Assembly: GCA_025084515.1 (NCBI GenBank)
Contig: JAJAGP010000209.1
Span: forward strand, 378,841 to 442,840
DNA: 64,000 nucleotides
Source: Ancistrus triradiatus
Lineage: Eukaryota; Chordata; Actinopteri; Siluriformes; Loricariidae
Direction of reading: 5' to 3'
Program-made: the position numbers and the translations under genes
Shown: positions 25,412-37,400 of the stretch, one piece after another
Numbering within the stretch: the first letter of the stretch is position 1
Layout: the number at the start of each line of letters is the position of its first letter
The notes under the pieces: generated by a model
Database searches by the model: none
Seen by the model: the letters and a program-made list of their open reading frames with translations, nothing else
What the model was told of the DNA's origin: nothing

Positions 25412-28400
25412 TATATATATTTTTTTTTTTTTTTTTTTTTTTTACAACTGATAGCAATAAGACCTATTATAAACAAGATGTTTGCATTTCTGCAACCACA
25501 GTATGCCAACGATAAGGCCTGTTTGTGCTGAGATGGCAATAGACTATAATCCTCTCCTATCATCAATGCAGGCCTGGTAGTTGGGGAACCCACGTTTCCC
25601 ACATTCAGACAGGATTTTGCCAGTTTATTTATTTAGGGCTTGAAATAGGCTCCTGCTCATAGCTTCTGCTGCAGTAAGCAGTGGTTCTGTGTTGCAATTT
25701 GGCCCCAACTTGTTCCACAGATCTAATTGAATGAACGTTTGTTCTGCTTCTCATGAATCTGTCTGATCTTGGTCTTGGCTCCATTGCTAGGGTAGATGCA
25801 ATGGGCAAATATGTTTCTCCTTGTTCTTGAATGTAGATTAATTTTATACCACTTGGTTCCCTTTCGCTCTTTCACTGCAACAGCTGACCACTTGCACACA
25901 GACTTACATTTGCACAATTATAAGAATAGTTGTGAGGATGGAAAGAAATAAATTGTATATACAGTGGTACCTCGGTTTTCGTTGTTAATATGTTCCAGAA
26001 GTCTTGCCAAGAACTGAGCAAATTTTTCCCATAAAGAATAATGAAAATTGAATTAATCTGTCAGACCCCCAGAAAATCCACACTGTATAAGGCATTATAT
26101 GCATTAATGGAGTTGTATTGTACAGCTGCTCCCTGATTTATGATGGGGATATGTTCCAACAAATCCATCATATGTAACATGAACTGAGGAGTTTAAAATA
26201 CTCTATATTGCATCAGAGCTGAGCCAACATTATTGTTTAAAACACTTACATTAACCTACAGTTGGCCAAAATAATTAACACAAAGCTTATTTTATAATAA
26301 AGTGTTGAAAATGTCATGGAATTGATTGAGTAAAAGTGAAATTAAAAGTGAAAAGTAAAGCAAAACACTTTGGTGAACTCGGGGCACTGGCATAGCTGCT
26401 AATGCTAACTGCAGCCTGGAAGCCAAGAGGATTCCTTTTGGTTGGTTGTCATTAACTATTTTAGGACCCATGGAGACTTGTTTGCACTAAGAATACAGTA
26501 CTATAAATGTAAAACTAAAGAAAAACTCCAAACACACTAGAGATCTACTCTGAGAGAGCTTTAGTGAATCTGAATTGCTGAATCACTGTGTACTGAATCA
26601 TGAATCAAGTTTCTGCTCGACTCATCCAGTTTAAGCGAGTACACCAAGTACTGAGCAAACAACGAGAAACAAAACTATTTTTTCTAGTCGGAAGTTCTGA
26701 GCTGGTCGAGAACCGAGGTACCACTGTAGTTCCACTGCACATCTCTACGTATTTTGATATCTAAACAGCTAGAGCTGAGGAAGCATATTCTCAGTGATGT
26801 TTACAAGGTTAGACTCATTTCTCTGCACTTCACTAATACCACTTATTCAGATGTGTTTCCATATAGAAGTATCTTGGGGTGGAAATATTACCCAAAACTG
26901 TTCACTGCATTTTTGTGTTGACTGATACTGATATAAGCAATGTAACTGAACAAATAGCTGCCTTGAGATTCTTTCATTAAGTCATGAAAGAATTGACAGC
27001 AGACATCCAGTATTGCATCCAAGATGCTTAGGAAGCAATGATGTGGACTGTGGACTGTGGACTGTGGTAGTCTAGTGGTTAAGGTACTGGACTCTGGACC
27101 AGAAGGGTTCAAATCCCACCTCTGCCAAGCTGCCACTGTTGGGTCAGCTTGGCAGAGGTGGGATTTGAACCCTTGACCTTCTGAGAAAGGCCCTTAACCC
27201 ACAATTGCTTGGATTGTAAGACTGTTTGCTAAATGCTGTAAATGTAAATGTAAAAGACATGTAGCTGAAATCTGAAATAATTTCAACAACGATACTCTGT
27301 ATTGAATTTGTGCATCACTGTCAATACAGCACAATTCATTTTAATTAATGATATGCTGAAACACATTATAAAGCTGTCCAAAGTACAGCTTTGTCCACAG
27401 GCTTATGCATCAAACTACCATGTTATACACTATGTGAATGTAAATTGTGTATTACGAGGTTATATGCAGTGGCCTGTGTTTGAACGTCCAATTACAGGCA
27501 CAATTGGCTGTGACTGTGGGATGATCTGGTGTCCCATCTAGAGTACGCTTCCCCCTGCGCTCAGTAAGTTCCTGGATAGGCTCCAGTGATTGAGCATTGC
27601 ACATGGCAATTAAACATGTGCCAGTTCCAGCCCCACACATGATGTTCATCTGCTGCAGCTCCACTCAAGCTGCTTCCGTCATCAGCTCCAACCCCATCAT
27701 ACCCGGGCCACTTAATGTCGATGTGCATACTTCACATTTTATTCGAACTTTGACTCCATGACTTTAGTTTCACTCTTAGATTTATCATCTACGCCGCCCA
27801 AGGAAGTTGGGGTCCCTTTTTGAGTCTTGGTCCTCCCAAGGTTTCTTCCTATAACACTCAGGGAGTTTTTCCTTGCCACTGTCACCCTAGGCTTGCTCAA
27901 TTTGGGAATGGACGTAGTTATTAGGAGATAATCTAAACTTGTAAAGTTGCTTTGAGACAATGCTCCATTGTAAAAAGCGCTATATAAATAGATCTGACTT
28001 GACTTGACTTGACATGAGTCCTAAACAAAAATAAAAATACCTTAGCTTTAAGATTCCCAAAACTGCTTTGTAAAAACGTCTTGATGCATGCTCAATGATC
28101 CAGGTAAGAAAATCCAAGAAGTTGAATCTGTTCATCTGGACATAGATTTTATTGGAGAAACGTTTCGTCACTCATCTAAGTGACTTCTTCAGTCTCCAGT
28201 GGCGAAACGTTTCTCCAATAAAATCTATGTCCAGATGTACAGATTCAACTTCTTGCTTTGTAAAAAGTCTTTAAAGCTCTGAGACACAAACTCTCAGATA
28301 GTTGTTTCAAATAGAATATGTGTATATAAGCAAAATTAGCTGCAGCTTAAAATCATATTGTACCCTTTTAAACTGTTAAAATCGTTATTTTGTGTGTGGT

Positions 28401-31400
28401 CCATTTGGAAAACGCACACATGAATGGAATTTTCCGGAACAGGAAATGGTGAGAAAATGCTCAGTATTGCATGTTAATGTCTGTGGAGGTGAGTGGGAAT
28501 CACTGTGGGGAAAATATTCTTCATCACCACAGTTACTAACTATTAGAGTTATAGAAAAAAACAGTGCATAAAAAAAAAACAGATTTCAGCTGTCAAAGAA
28601 GTAGCCAGGTCTACTGTCTTTTTCAAAAGGTTAAGAAGCCAAACAAACTCCGATCCAAACTGAAGTGGAAACTCGTGGAAGGGAAATATTATTTACAAAG
28701 AACATTTTAATTCCAGTATTCCTGTTTGTTAGGATCACACGATGAGTCGATGTTCAACTTCGAATGAAATGAGCACAAGTGCCGTAGCAAAGATGGGCTA
28801 CTAACAACATTTGCAGGTTGCTGCACTGCTGCTTGGTCTCATCGCAGTATAATCCTGCCCTCTGCTGACATGCTTGTGACATCACCTTTTCTGCTGCTTC
28901 ATGTCGTTTTGTTTGTTTGGATCGTCTGTCAGAATTTGATTTGGGATCAGATTACTTCTCCCCAAGCTCAAACGTCATTTTTGAGCTGATTTCTCTGGTA
29001 AACGCAATACATTAAGAGACATGTTGCATTTGATCTGTTTGAACTGATCTGCACATTTGGCGGATGCTTCTGTTTAAAGTGACTTACCACTGAGACAACT
29101 ACTGTTTCAAGCACACAGCTTATGACAGTAGCCAACTTTGAGATGTTTACATATGCTTATTTTGCTGAAACAAAATGAAGTGTTTTTATAAAATGTTTAG
29201 GTTTCTATATGAAACAGTAATACAAACTGAGAAGCATAATGTAACCTGGTTGTTTTTTTGTTGTTGTTGTTGTTTACAGGACTACCTGGCTCACATTATA
29301 GACACCAGAGACTTGCCCATTAAGCCTGAGCAGGTTTCATCTCTGTTTGGAAACATTGAAGTCATCTATGAGTTCAACAGGTAAGAATCAGCCTCGTAAA
29401 CACGCACCAGACACTTTAATAAGTACACCTCCTTGTGTCTACACTCATTGTCAGTTTTATCGTTTAACTTCCATATAGATAAACTTTGTAGTTCTTTAAT
29501 TACAGACTGTAGTCCATCTATTTTAGCCCCATGTGTTTAAATATTGTCTTAGATTGTGACTGATCTGAGGAAAGCTACAGAGTAGAAATGTGGGTCATGA
29601 AGCGCCCTGTAGGCTGAAAGTCAAAGATCCAGTAGCGTAGTAACGTCAGATGCTTGCATTTGAGGTTAGACTGAAGTTCTGACAGACCTTCCAAATGTAT
29701 TATTGTCATGGACTTGTCATCTAACAGTAAACTTAGTGACCCCAAATGCTCCCATCTTCTACAGATCTCCAAACATGATCCCCGTGCTTAGCACTGCCAC
29801 TGAGTGAGTGAGTGACTGAGTGAGTGACTGAGTGAGTGACTGAGTGAGTGACTGAGTGAGTGACTGAGTGAGTGACTGAGTGAGTGACTGAGTGAGTGAC
29901 TGAGTGACTGAGTGACTGAGTGACTGAGTGAGTGAGTGAGTGGGACTGGAGGGGGACTGAAGTGACTGAGTGGACTGGAAGTGGAGTGGACTGAGTGACT
30001 GAGTGACTGAGTGACTGGAGTGAGTGACTGAGAGAAAGTGGACTGAGTGAACTGAGAAAGTGACCTGAGTGAGTATGAATGAAACCTGAGTGGAACTGGA
30101 GTGGACCTGAGTGGGACCTTGAGTGTTGACCTGGAAAGTGAAAATGAGAGGTGACTGAGTGAAACTGAGTGAGTGACCTGAGACGTGAGTGACTGAGTGA
30201 CTGAGATGAGTTGACTGGAGTGGAGTGAGTTGAAGTGAGTGAGGTGGAGTGAGTGAGTGAGTGGGGAGTGAGTGGAGTGAGTTTGTGGGGAGTGAGTGAG
30301 TGAGTGAGTGATGTGAGTGACTGGAGTGACTGATCGTGAGTGAGTGAGTGGAGTGACTGGGGAGTGAGTGAGTGGGAATGATTGGGAGTGACTTGATGGG
30401 GGGGAGTGAGTTGAATGAGGGAGTGACAGTGAAGTGGACTGAGGGAGTGGAGTGAAGTGGAACTGACGTGGATCGCGTGAGTGGGAATGAGTGAGTGAAA
30501 AACTGAGTGAGTGACTGGAGAGTGATAGTGGGAGTGGAGTGCTGGAGTGGAGTGAAGTGACTGAGGAGTGGGGAGTGAGTGGACTGAGTGAGTGGACTGA
30601 GGTGAGTGACTGAGTGGTGACTGAGTGATGTTGACTTGAAGTGAAGTGACTGAGTGAGTGACGGAGTTGAGTGGACTGAAAGTTGGGGGAGTGGACTGAA
30701 TGATTGAGTGAGTGGACTGAGTTGACTGGAATGAGTGAGTGGAAAAAACTGAGTTGAGTTGGGACTGAGTTGAGCAGTGGACTGAGGTGGAGTGGACCTG
30801 AGTGAGTGACTGAGTGAGTGACTGAGTGAGTGACTGAGTGAGTGACTGAGTGAGTGACTGAGTGAGTGACTGAGTGAGTGACTGAGTGAGTGACTGACTG
30901 ACTGACTGAGTGACTGACTGACTGACTGAGTGACTGACTGACTGAGTGACTGACTGACTGAGTGACTGACTGAGTGACTGACTGACTGAGTGACTGACTG
31001 ACTGAGTGACTGACTGACTGAGTGACTGACTGACTGAGTGACTGACTGACCGACCGGAGTCGCCAAAGGAGGTTGGGTCCCTCTTTGAGTCTTGGTCCTC
31101 CCAAGGTTTCTTCCTAGAACTAGGGAGTTTTTCCTTGCCACTGTCGCCCTAAGATGCTCAATTTGGGATTGGACGTAGTTATTAGGAGATAATCTAAACT
31201 TGTAAAGTTGCTTTGAGACAATGCTCCATTGTAAAAAGCGCTATATAAATAGTCAAGTCAGATTTATTTGTATAGCGCTTTTTACAATGGAGCATTGTCT
31301 CAAAGCAACTTTACAAGTTTAGATTATCTCCTAATAACTACGTCCAATCCCAAATTGAGCAAGCCCAGGGCGACCGTGTCAAGGAAAAACTCCGAGTGTT

Positions 31401-34400
31401 ATGAGGAAGAAACCTTGGCAGGACCAAGACTCAAAAAGGGACCCAACCTCCTTGGGCGGCGTAGATGATAAATCTAAGAAGTCATTGAGTGAGTGAGTGG
31501 TATTGTTATAATATTGCTCCTGGCACGAATAGCCATTGAATAAACAAACAAAAACTATCCTCCTCAATGTACATGGGGCAAAATTCATTTCGAAAATTCA
31601 CTTTTCGGGAGGTTTTAAAAGTTTATTTAAAGGCGTGTTTGTCTGTAGCCATTGTTGTTAATGTTTATATGATGTGTGTATTTTCTGGTGTTCAGTATGC
31701 TGATGAATGTTACGGGAATTTAGATCGGGAATAATGTCAATAATGTTTTTAATATCACGTTTTCTCTCTGTCCCTCTGCAGTGAGTTGCTACAGTCTTTA
31801 GAAATGTGTGACAATGATCCTGTGGCCATTGCTAGCTGCTTTGTGGATAAGGTATGTAATAAGATTTTGGTGCATGTAGGAGCATGATGTGCAATGCACC
31901 TCATAAATAAGTTTCATAAATTCACAGCTTTGACTGAATAATGTGCTTTACAAATTTCCTTCTGAAGCATAAATGTTTATTAAGATTTCAAAAGTAGCAG
32001 ATTTGTGATAGATAGATGGATTTGAGACATGAAGACATTTCAGATATAAATACTGATAATGCATAGCATGTGGAGATTTGGCTGAGATTGCACCTACTGA
32101 TGGGAGAAGAGTGGCAGTAGTTCTGTATCTGTGTGGCACTATACCAAATTTTCAGTTATACCTTTGAACACTCAATTTACTTGATTAGCAACACCACCTA
32201 TGCTGTTACTGAGCTCCTCACTCTTGTCAGTTTTTATGTCATTGTCATCTGCATTAGCCAATTCCAAGTACACACACAAAACTGCTTTGCCTGTAAGGAC
32301 CGATAAGTTAGATGCAGCTATTAAGCACATTTTTAGTAATGTTTTTTAGCCTTTTACCATGTTCCAGTAATTCTGGAGAGCAATGTAATATGTATTCTTG
32401 TATATTTCACATCTACCCTTCCATTTCACACTTGTGTGCAGAGTGAATATTTCGACATCTACACACAATACTGCACAAACTACCCCAAGTAAGTGGAATA
32501 AAGTTTGTAATTTTGATATCTGCATGTCTCCTTGTGTTCTGAGTTACTTATCTTGTGTTGCTTGTGGTACAATAATAATGTCAGTCTTTAAATAAGTACT
32601 CTAATGGTAAATGCACTCTTGAGGTGAGGTGAGAACCCGCCTCTAGAGTGGGAGTGCAGGCATCTCTGCGTCTTGGTTCATGAGTGATGGATTGAAAAAG
32701 ATTAAAACTGAGAACTAGTTTTTAAATAAGACTGCCTATTTAAGAATCATGTAATCTAACTATACTTGCAGACTCTAACAGCACCATTTTTTTATGCTGA
32801 TGTTTGACATGCAGTTTATTTGCCTTACCTTGCTGCCTCTCTTTTCATTACTCCCTCTTCAGCTCAGTAGCTACACTCACAGAGTGCATGAGAAACAAGT
32901 CACTGGCTAATTTCTTCCGTGATCGACAGGCGTCTCTCCAGCGCTCCCTTCCTTTGGGGGCATACCTGCTTAAGCCTGTACAGAGGATTTTGAAATACCA
33001 TCTCTTATTACAGGTGTGTAAATTACATTGTTCTTTGACTGTGGGACTGTGGTAGCCTAGCGGTTAAGCTACTGGACTATGGACCAGAAGGTCCAGGGTT
33101 CAAATCCCACCTCTGCCAACCTGCCACTGTTGGGTCCTTGACCCACAATTGCTTGGATTGTAAGATTGTATCAACTGTAAGTCGCTCTGGATAAGGGCGT
33201 CTGCTAAATGCTGTAAATGTAGATGTAAATTTGACTCTACATGAGATTAAATGCTAGACTTATTGGAGAAAACTGACTGTGTACCTAAGCAAAGCAAAAG
33301 AGGATTGAATGGGTCTTCTCTGGAAGCAAACTCACAGTTCAATCATATGTTCAATCTACATGACACTTTGATCCCACTTAACCTCCTGCCTTAAACACAT
33401 CTAAAGTATGTCATGAGAATTTAGAACTGTGATTGATTTAATAGTCTCCCAGGATGGAGTGACTCGGCGGTTAGCCTGGACTACGAATCACAGCGCTGAA
33501 AGTACAACCCTTAAGCTTTGCTGCCCAGCGCAGTTGTAATTTGCTCTGGATTAGGGTGTTTGATAAGTGTACATTTAATAGATTTGCTTGTTAATGTTAC
33601 TGTATCTGTAGGCACTATGGCTGAAGGCAACTCAAATCACAATGGACATTTTTATCTTCTTGGTATCGCCATGGTCATATTGTGCATCAATCCTAAAATA
33701 ATATTTGACCATGGCAGCAACTCAGTAACTCCACTGTCTCAAAATGTTTTGGATTTAGAAAAACTGATGTGAAACAAAGCTTAGGGCAACATTTTTAACT
33801 TCTTTGACCGTTCAGGTCAGCCAAGCTAAGTACATGGAATCCAAGGCTAGGGCAGAAAATCTTTGTTTAGATTCATTCACCAGTGTGACACCATGTGATC
33901 GGCAGGAGTGCTGCCAGGAATTCCGGGCCCCATGAAAAGGTATTATACTTTGCAAAAAAGATGTGTATATATAAATAACTTTTTTTACATAATTATAGGA
34001 CCTCTGTCAGTCACAGGCCCTTAGAATTGTCCTAACTGCCCCCCCCCCCCCCAACCAATGGTAACTGGATCCAAACGCCACCAAAATATAAGCTGTTGCT
34101 TGTAGTTTGAGCTAGTTTGCTTAGCTTTGAATTGAAAATAGTTTCCATTCCTAATAAACTATTAACGTGTCTGTTTTAGCAAATTGTCTAGTCATCGATT
34201 CTAAAGTTTTATTCTAAATGCACACTTTTTACTTGGTAGGCTAAACATGAATCATTGGACTACATTTACAATCCTTTTAAAATGTAAATGCATATCCTAT
34301 TGCAGTATTTAGCTTAAAACTCAAGTTGATTATTTGGAAAAAAAACAAATACATTTCATTTGGACATAGGGCTACAATGGAAAATACTTCCATCTTTACT

Positions 34401-37400
34401 TCATGAGCTGTCTGTGTCTCTTCCCCCTGTAACACCATGCATGCATCCATCTATCTGTCAATGTGCTGTCTGGTTTCTGATGATCTTTATGCTTGTCTGT
34501 TGTTGTAGGAGATTGCAAAACATTTGGACCCTGAGGAAGAGGGCTATGATGTGGTAGAAGAGGCTATTGTCACCATGACAGGAGTGGCCTGGTATATCAA
34601 TGACATGAAGAGAAAGCATGAACATGCTGTGAGACTTCAGGTGATTGGCAGTCTGCCTTTGTCTCGTATTTATTGGAAGAAATATGTTGTTAGTTAATAT
34701 GTAAGGATATAATGTAGTTGTCACTGATCAGTAAAAAGAGGGATTCATTTTTGGGTGAAACATTCTAACAAAGGTTATTATACATTTAAATGTATTTGTA
34801 CCGTATATCATGTTTGTATGAGTCAAGTCAGATTTATTTATATAGCGCTTTGTACAATGGAGCATTGTCTCAAAGCAACTTTACAAGTTTAGATTATCTC
34901 CTAATAACTACGTCCAATCCCAAATTGAGCAAGCCTAGGGCGACAGTGGCAAGGAAAAACTCTCTAAGTTTGAAAGCATATTAAAATTAGATTAGAAGTA
35001 TTGACCGGTAATCAAGCTTTGCTAAAATGTCAGTTCTGTATACTGTATATACCTTATTCTGTATATTTCTATGTATGTGAAAGAAGATGGTGGTTATGAT
35101 CTCTGTGCTAGCCTAGTGGTTAAGGCTACTGGATTATGGACCAGAAGGTCCAGGGTTCAAATGCCACCTATGTTAAGCTGCTACTGCCAGGCCCTTGAGC
35201 AAGGACCTTAATCGCAATTGCATGCATTGTAAGATTTTATCAGGCTGTGTCTCTGTGGATAAGAGCATCTGCCAAATGACTTGATGTCAATCTCAGATTT
35301 CAAAACAGCTTCCATTTCATTCTTTGTTGTTCTTCTTATTCACCCTCTTAGTGATATAGGCCAAAGCAATCATATTAGCATTTAAAAGGAAGGGGCTAAG
35401 GCATAAAAAATAATGGGTCCCATCTAAGTCTGCATAGTGCGATTCCAAACTAAACCACTTCTGTATGCATCACGTACGTATTAATGCTTCTAAATTTATT
35501 TTAACCCTTATTTGCCATTGCGTACATACACAGGCTTTTATTTTGTATTTCATTTCAATAAACAGCAATGCGTGGAAGACACATACACTGTTGTTGTGGC
35601 TGTTTTTCTCACTACACCAAGTGTTGCGATCTAATTCCTTACAGGTGCAAACATCATTCAGTCTTTGGTATTTGGTTTGAGTTATCCATCCGCCAACGTT
35701 ACCGCCAAACCAAAATCAGCTGCAGTTTTTTGAATAGAGCCCTTGTTCAGGATGGTTTGGACACACTCCTGGAATTACAATAGTATGCTTACAACAACTT
35801 TTGGTTTGTTTTCTGCAGGAGATTCAGTCTCTCCTCATTAACTGGAAAGGGGCTGACCTCACTACTTATGGTGAGCTTGTCCTTGAGGGAACCTTCCATG
35901 TCCACCGTGCTAAGAATGAGAGAACACTTTTCCTCTTCGACACGGTGCTTCTCATCACCAAGAAGAGAGGGGAGCATTATGTCTACAAGACCAATATAAT
36001 GGTATTTGCTGTGCTGTTTTCTTTTTATTGTTTCAGCTTTCCTTTTTCTTCACTGATGTAGACGTAATCCACACACTAAACCCTGCATAAATGCTAAATC
36101 TTTGAGGATATTTGTAGGTGTTAACCATAACCTTTTCTTTGATTTTATTATTGTCAGTGTTCAACTTTAATGTTGATCGAAAGTGCTAAGGACTCACTTC
36201 GCTTCAGTGTCACCCATTACAAGCATCCCAAACAGCCTCTCACAGTGCAGGTGGGTGTTTCTCTGAGACGGTCTCTGTGTAAACTCTCTGAAAACCTTCA
36301 ATCAAAGAACAAACAGTTTTACAATGATCAGTGCTCATTACTTGGTTTGTAACTTGTCACTGGGGTTTGCAGGCCAAAACTGTGGAGGAGAAAAAACTGT
36401 GGGCCCATCATATAAAGCGACTAATTCTGGAGAACCATAAGGCCATCATACCACAGAAAGTATGCAAACATTTACTTACCAATATCAAATGAAACAATGT
36501 CTGTTGTACATTTGGCTATATATGATATTAAAGTTAAATCATGCATTCTTAATCCTTTTAGGCCAAAGATGCCATCCTGGACATGACCTCCTCCTGTGAG
36601 TTTTTTCTTCTATGATGTTATTCAAGTGAGTTAAATTAACACGGGAATTAGAATATTTGTCTGTGTCTCTATTGATATAGGTCCAGTGAAGCATCGATAC
36701 AGTCCCGAGAGACTAAACAAGCCTGTGTCATGTCAGGGTGAGGACCAAATCAGATTACGGAAAGGACGAAGGCAATCAGGTGAGCCTTTTAATTGTTTTC
36801 CTTGTATGGATTTGTTTGTCTTGTATTTATAGCATTTCATAAACCTAGTTTGGAATCTACAGTATTGCCATTATTAGTGCTCAGCTACTTTATTGAAAAT
36901 GTGACATTTTATGATTAACCAAAATGGATTTCGGTTTTTCGCTTAAGCTAAAACTAGACTAACTCTCCTTTTTAAATTTTCTTCTTTAATAGAGCCATTT
37001 AATAGAGCCAAACAGGGAATGCAGACTACATCAGGTAATTTGCCCATTTTACTCCCTTTTCTATCAAGTTTTGTGACACCTTATGCTGAAAACTATTCCC
37101 TTCAAAACAGTTACTTTGCTTTTTGACATACATTTTGTACACTGATCAAAAATAACTTTAAAACCACCTACTTGTTTCTACACTCACTGTCTATTTTATT
37201 AGCTCCACGTACCATATAGGTGCAGGTTGTAGTTCTACAATTAGAGACTGTAGTTCATCTGCTGTTCATCATCTTCTTCAGTGGCCAGGACCCCCACATC
37301 AAGTACAATTTCGGTAGTAGATCATTCCCAGCATTGCAGTGAAACACTGTCCACTCGCTCTACAGTCACACGTACCTTTTTGGTCTACATTGTAGTTGTA

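Noticed and set aside
25315..25602. Minus-strand 95-residue ORF with Tyr/Ile repeats
   Set aside because: Translation of (TA)n and poly-T simple sequence.
29803..31050. CRISPR-like array
   Set aside because: Units are tandem with no unique spacers, in a eukaryotic intron.
29759..31141. Two overlapping minus-strand ORFs of about 440-460 residues
   Set aside because: They consist of Ser/Gln/His/Thr words produced by the GTGACTGAGTGA minisatellite in two frames; no start context, no domain, no introns logic.
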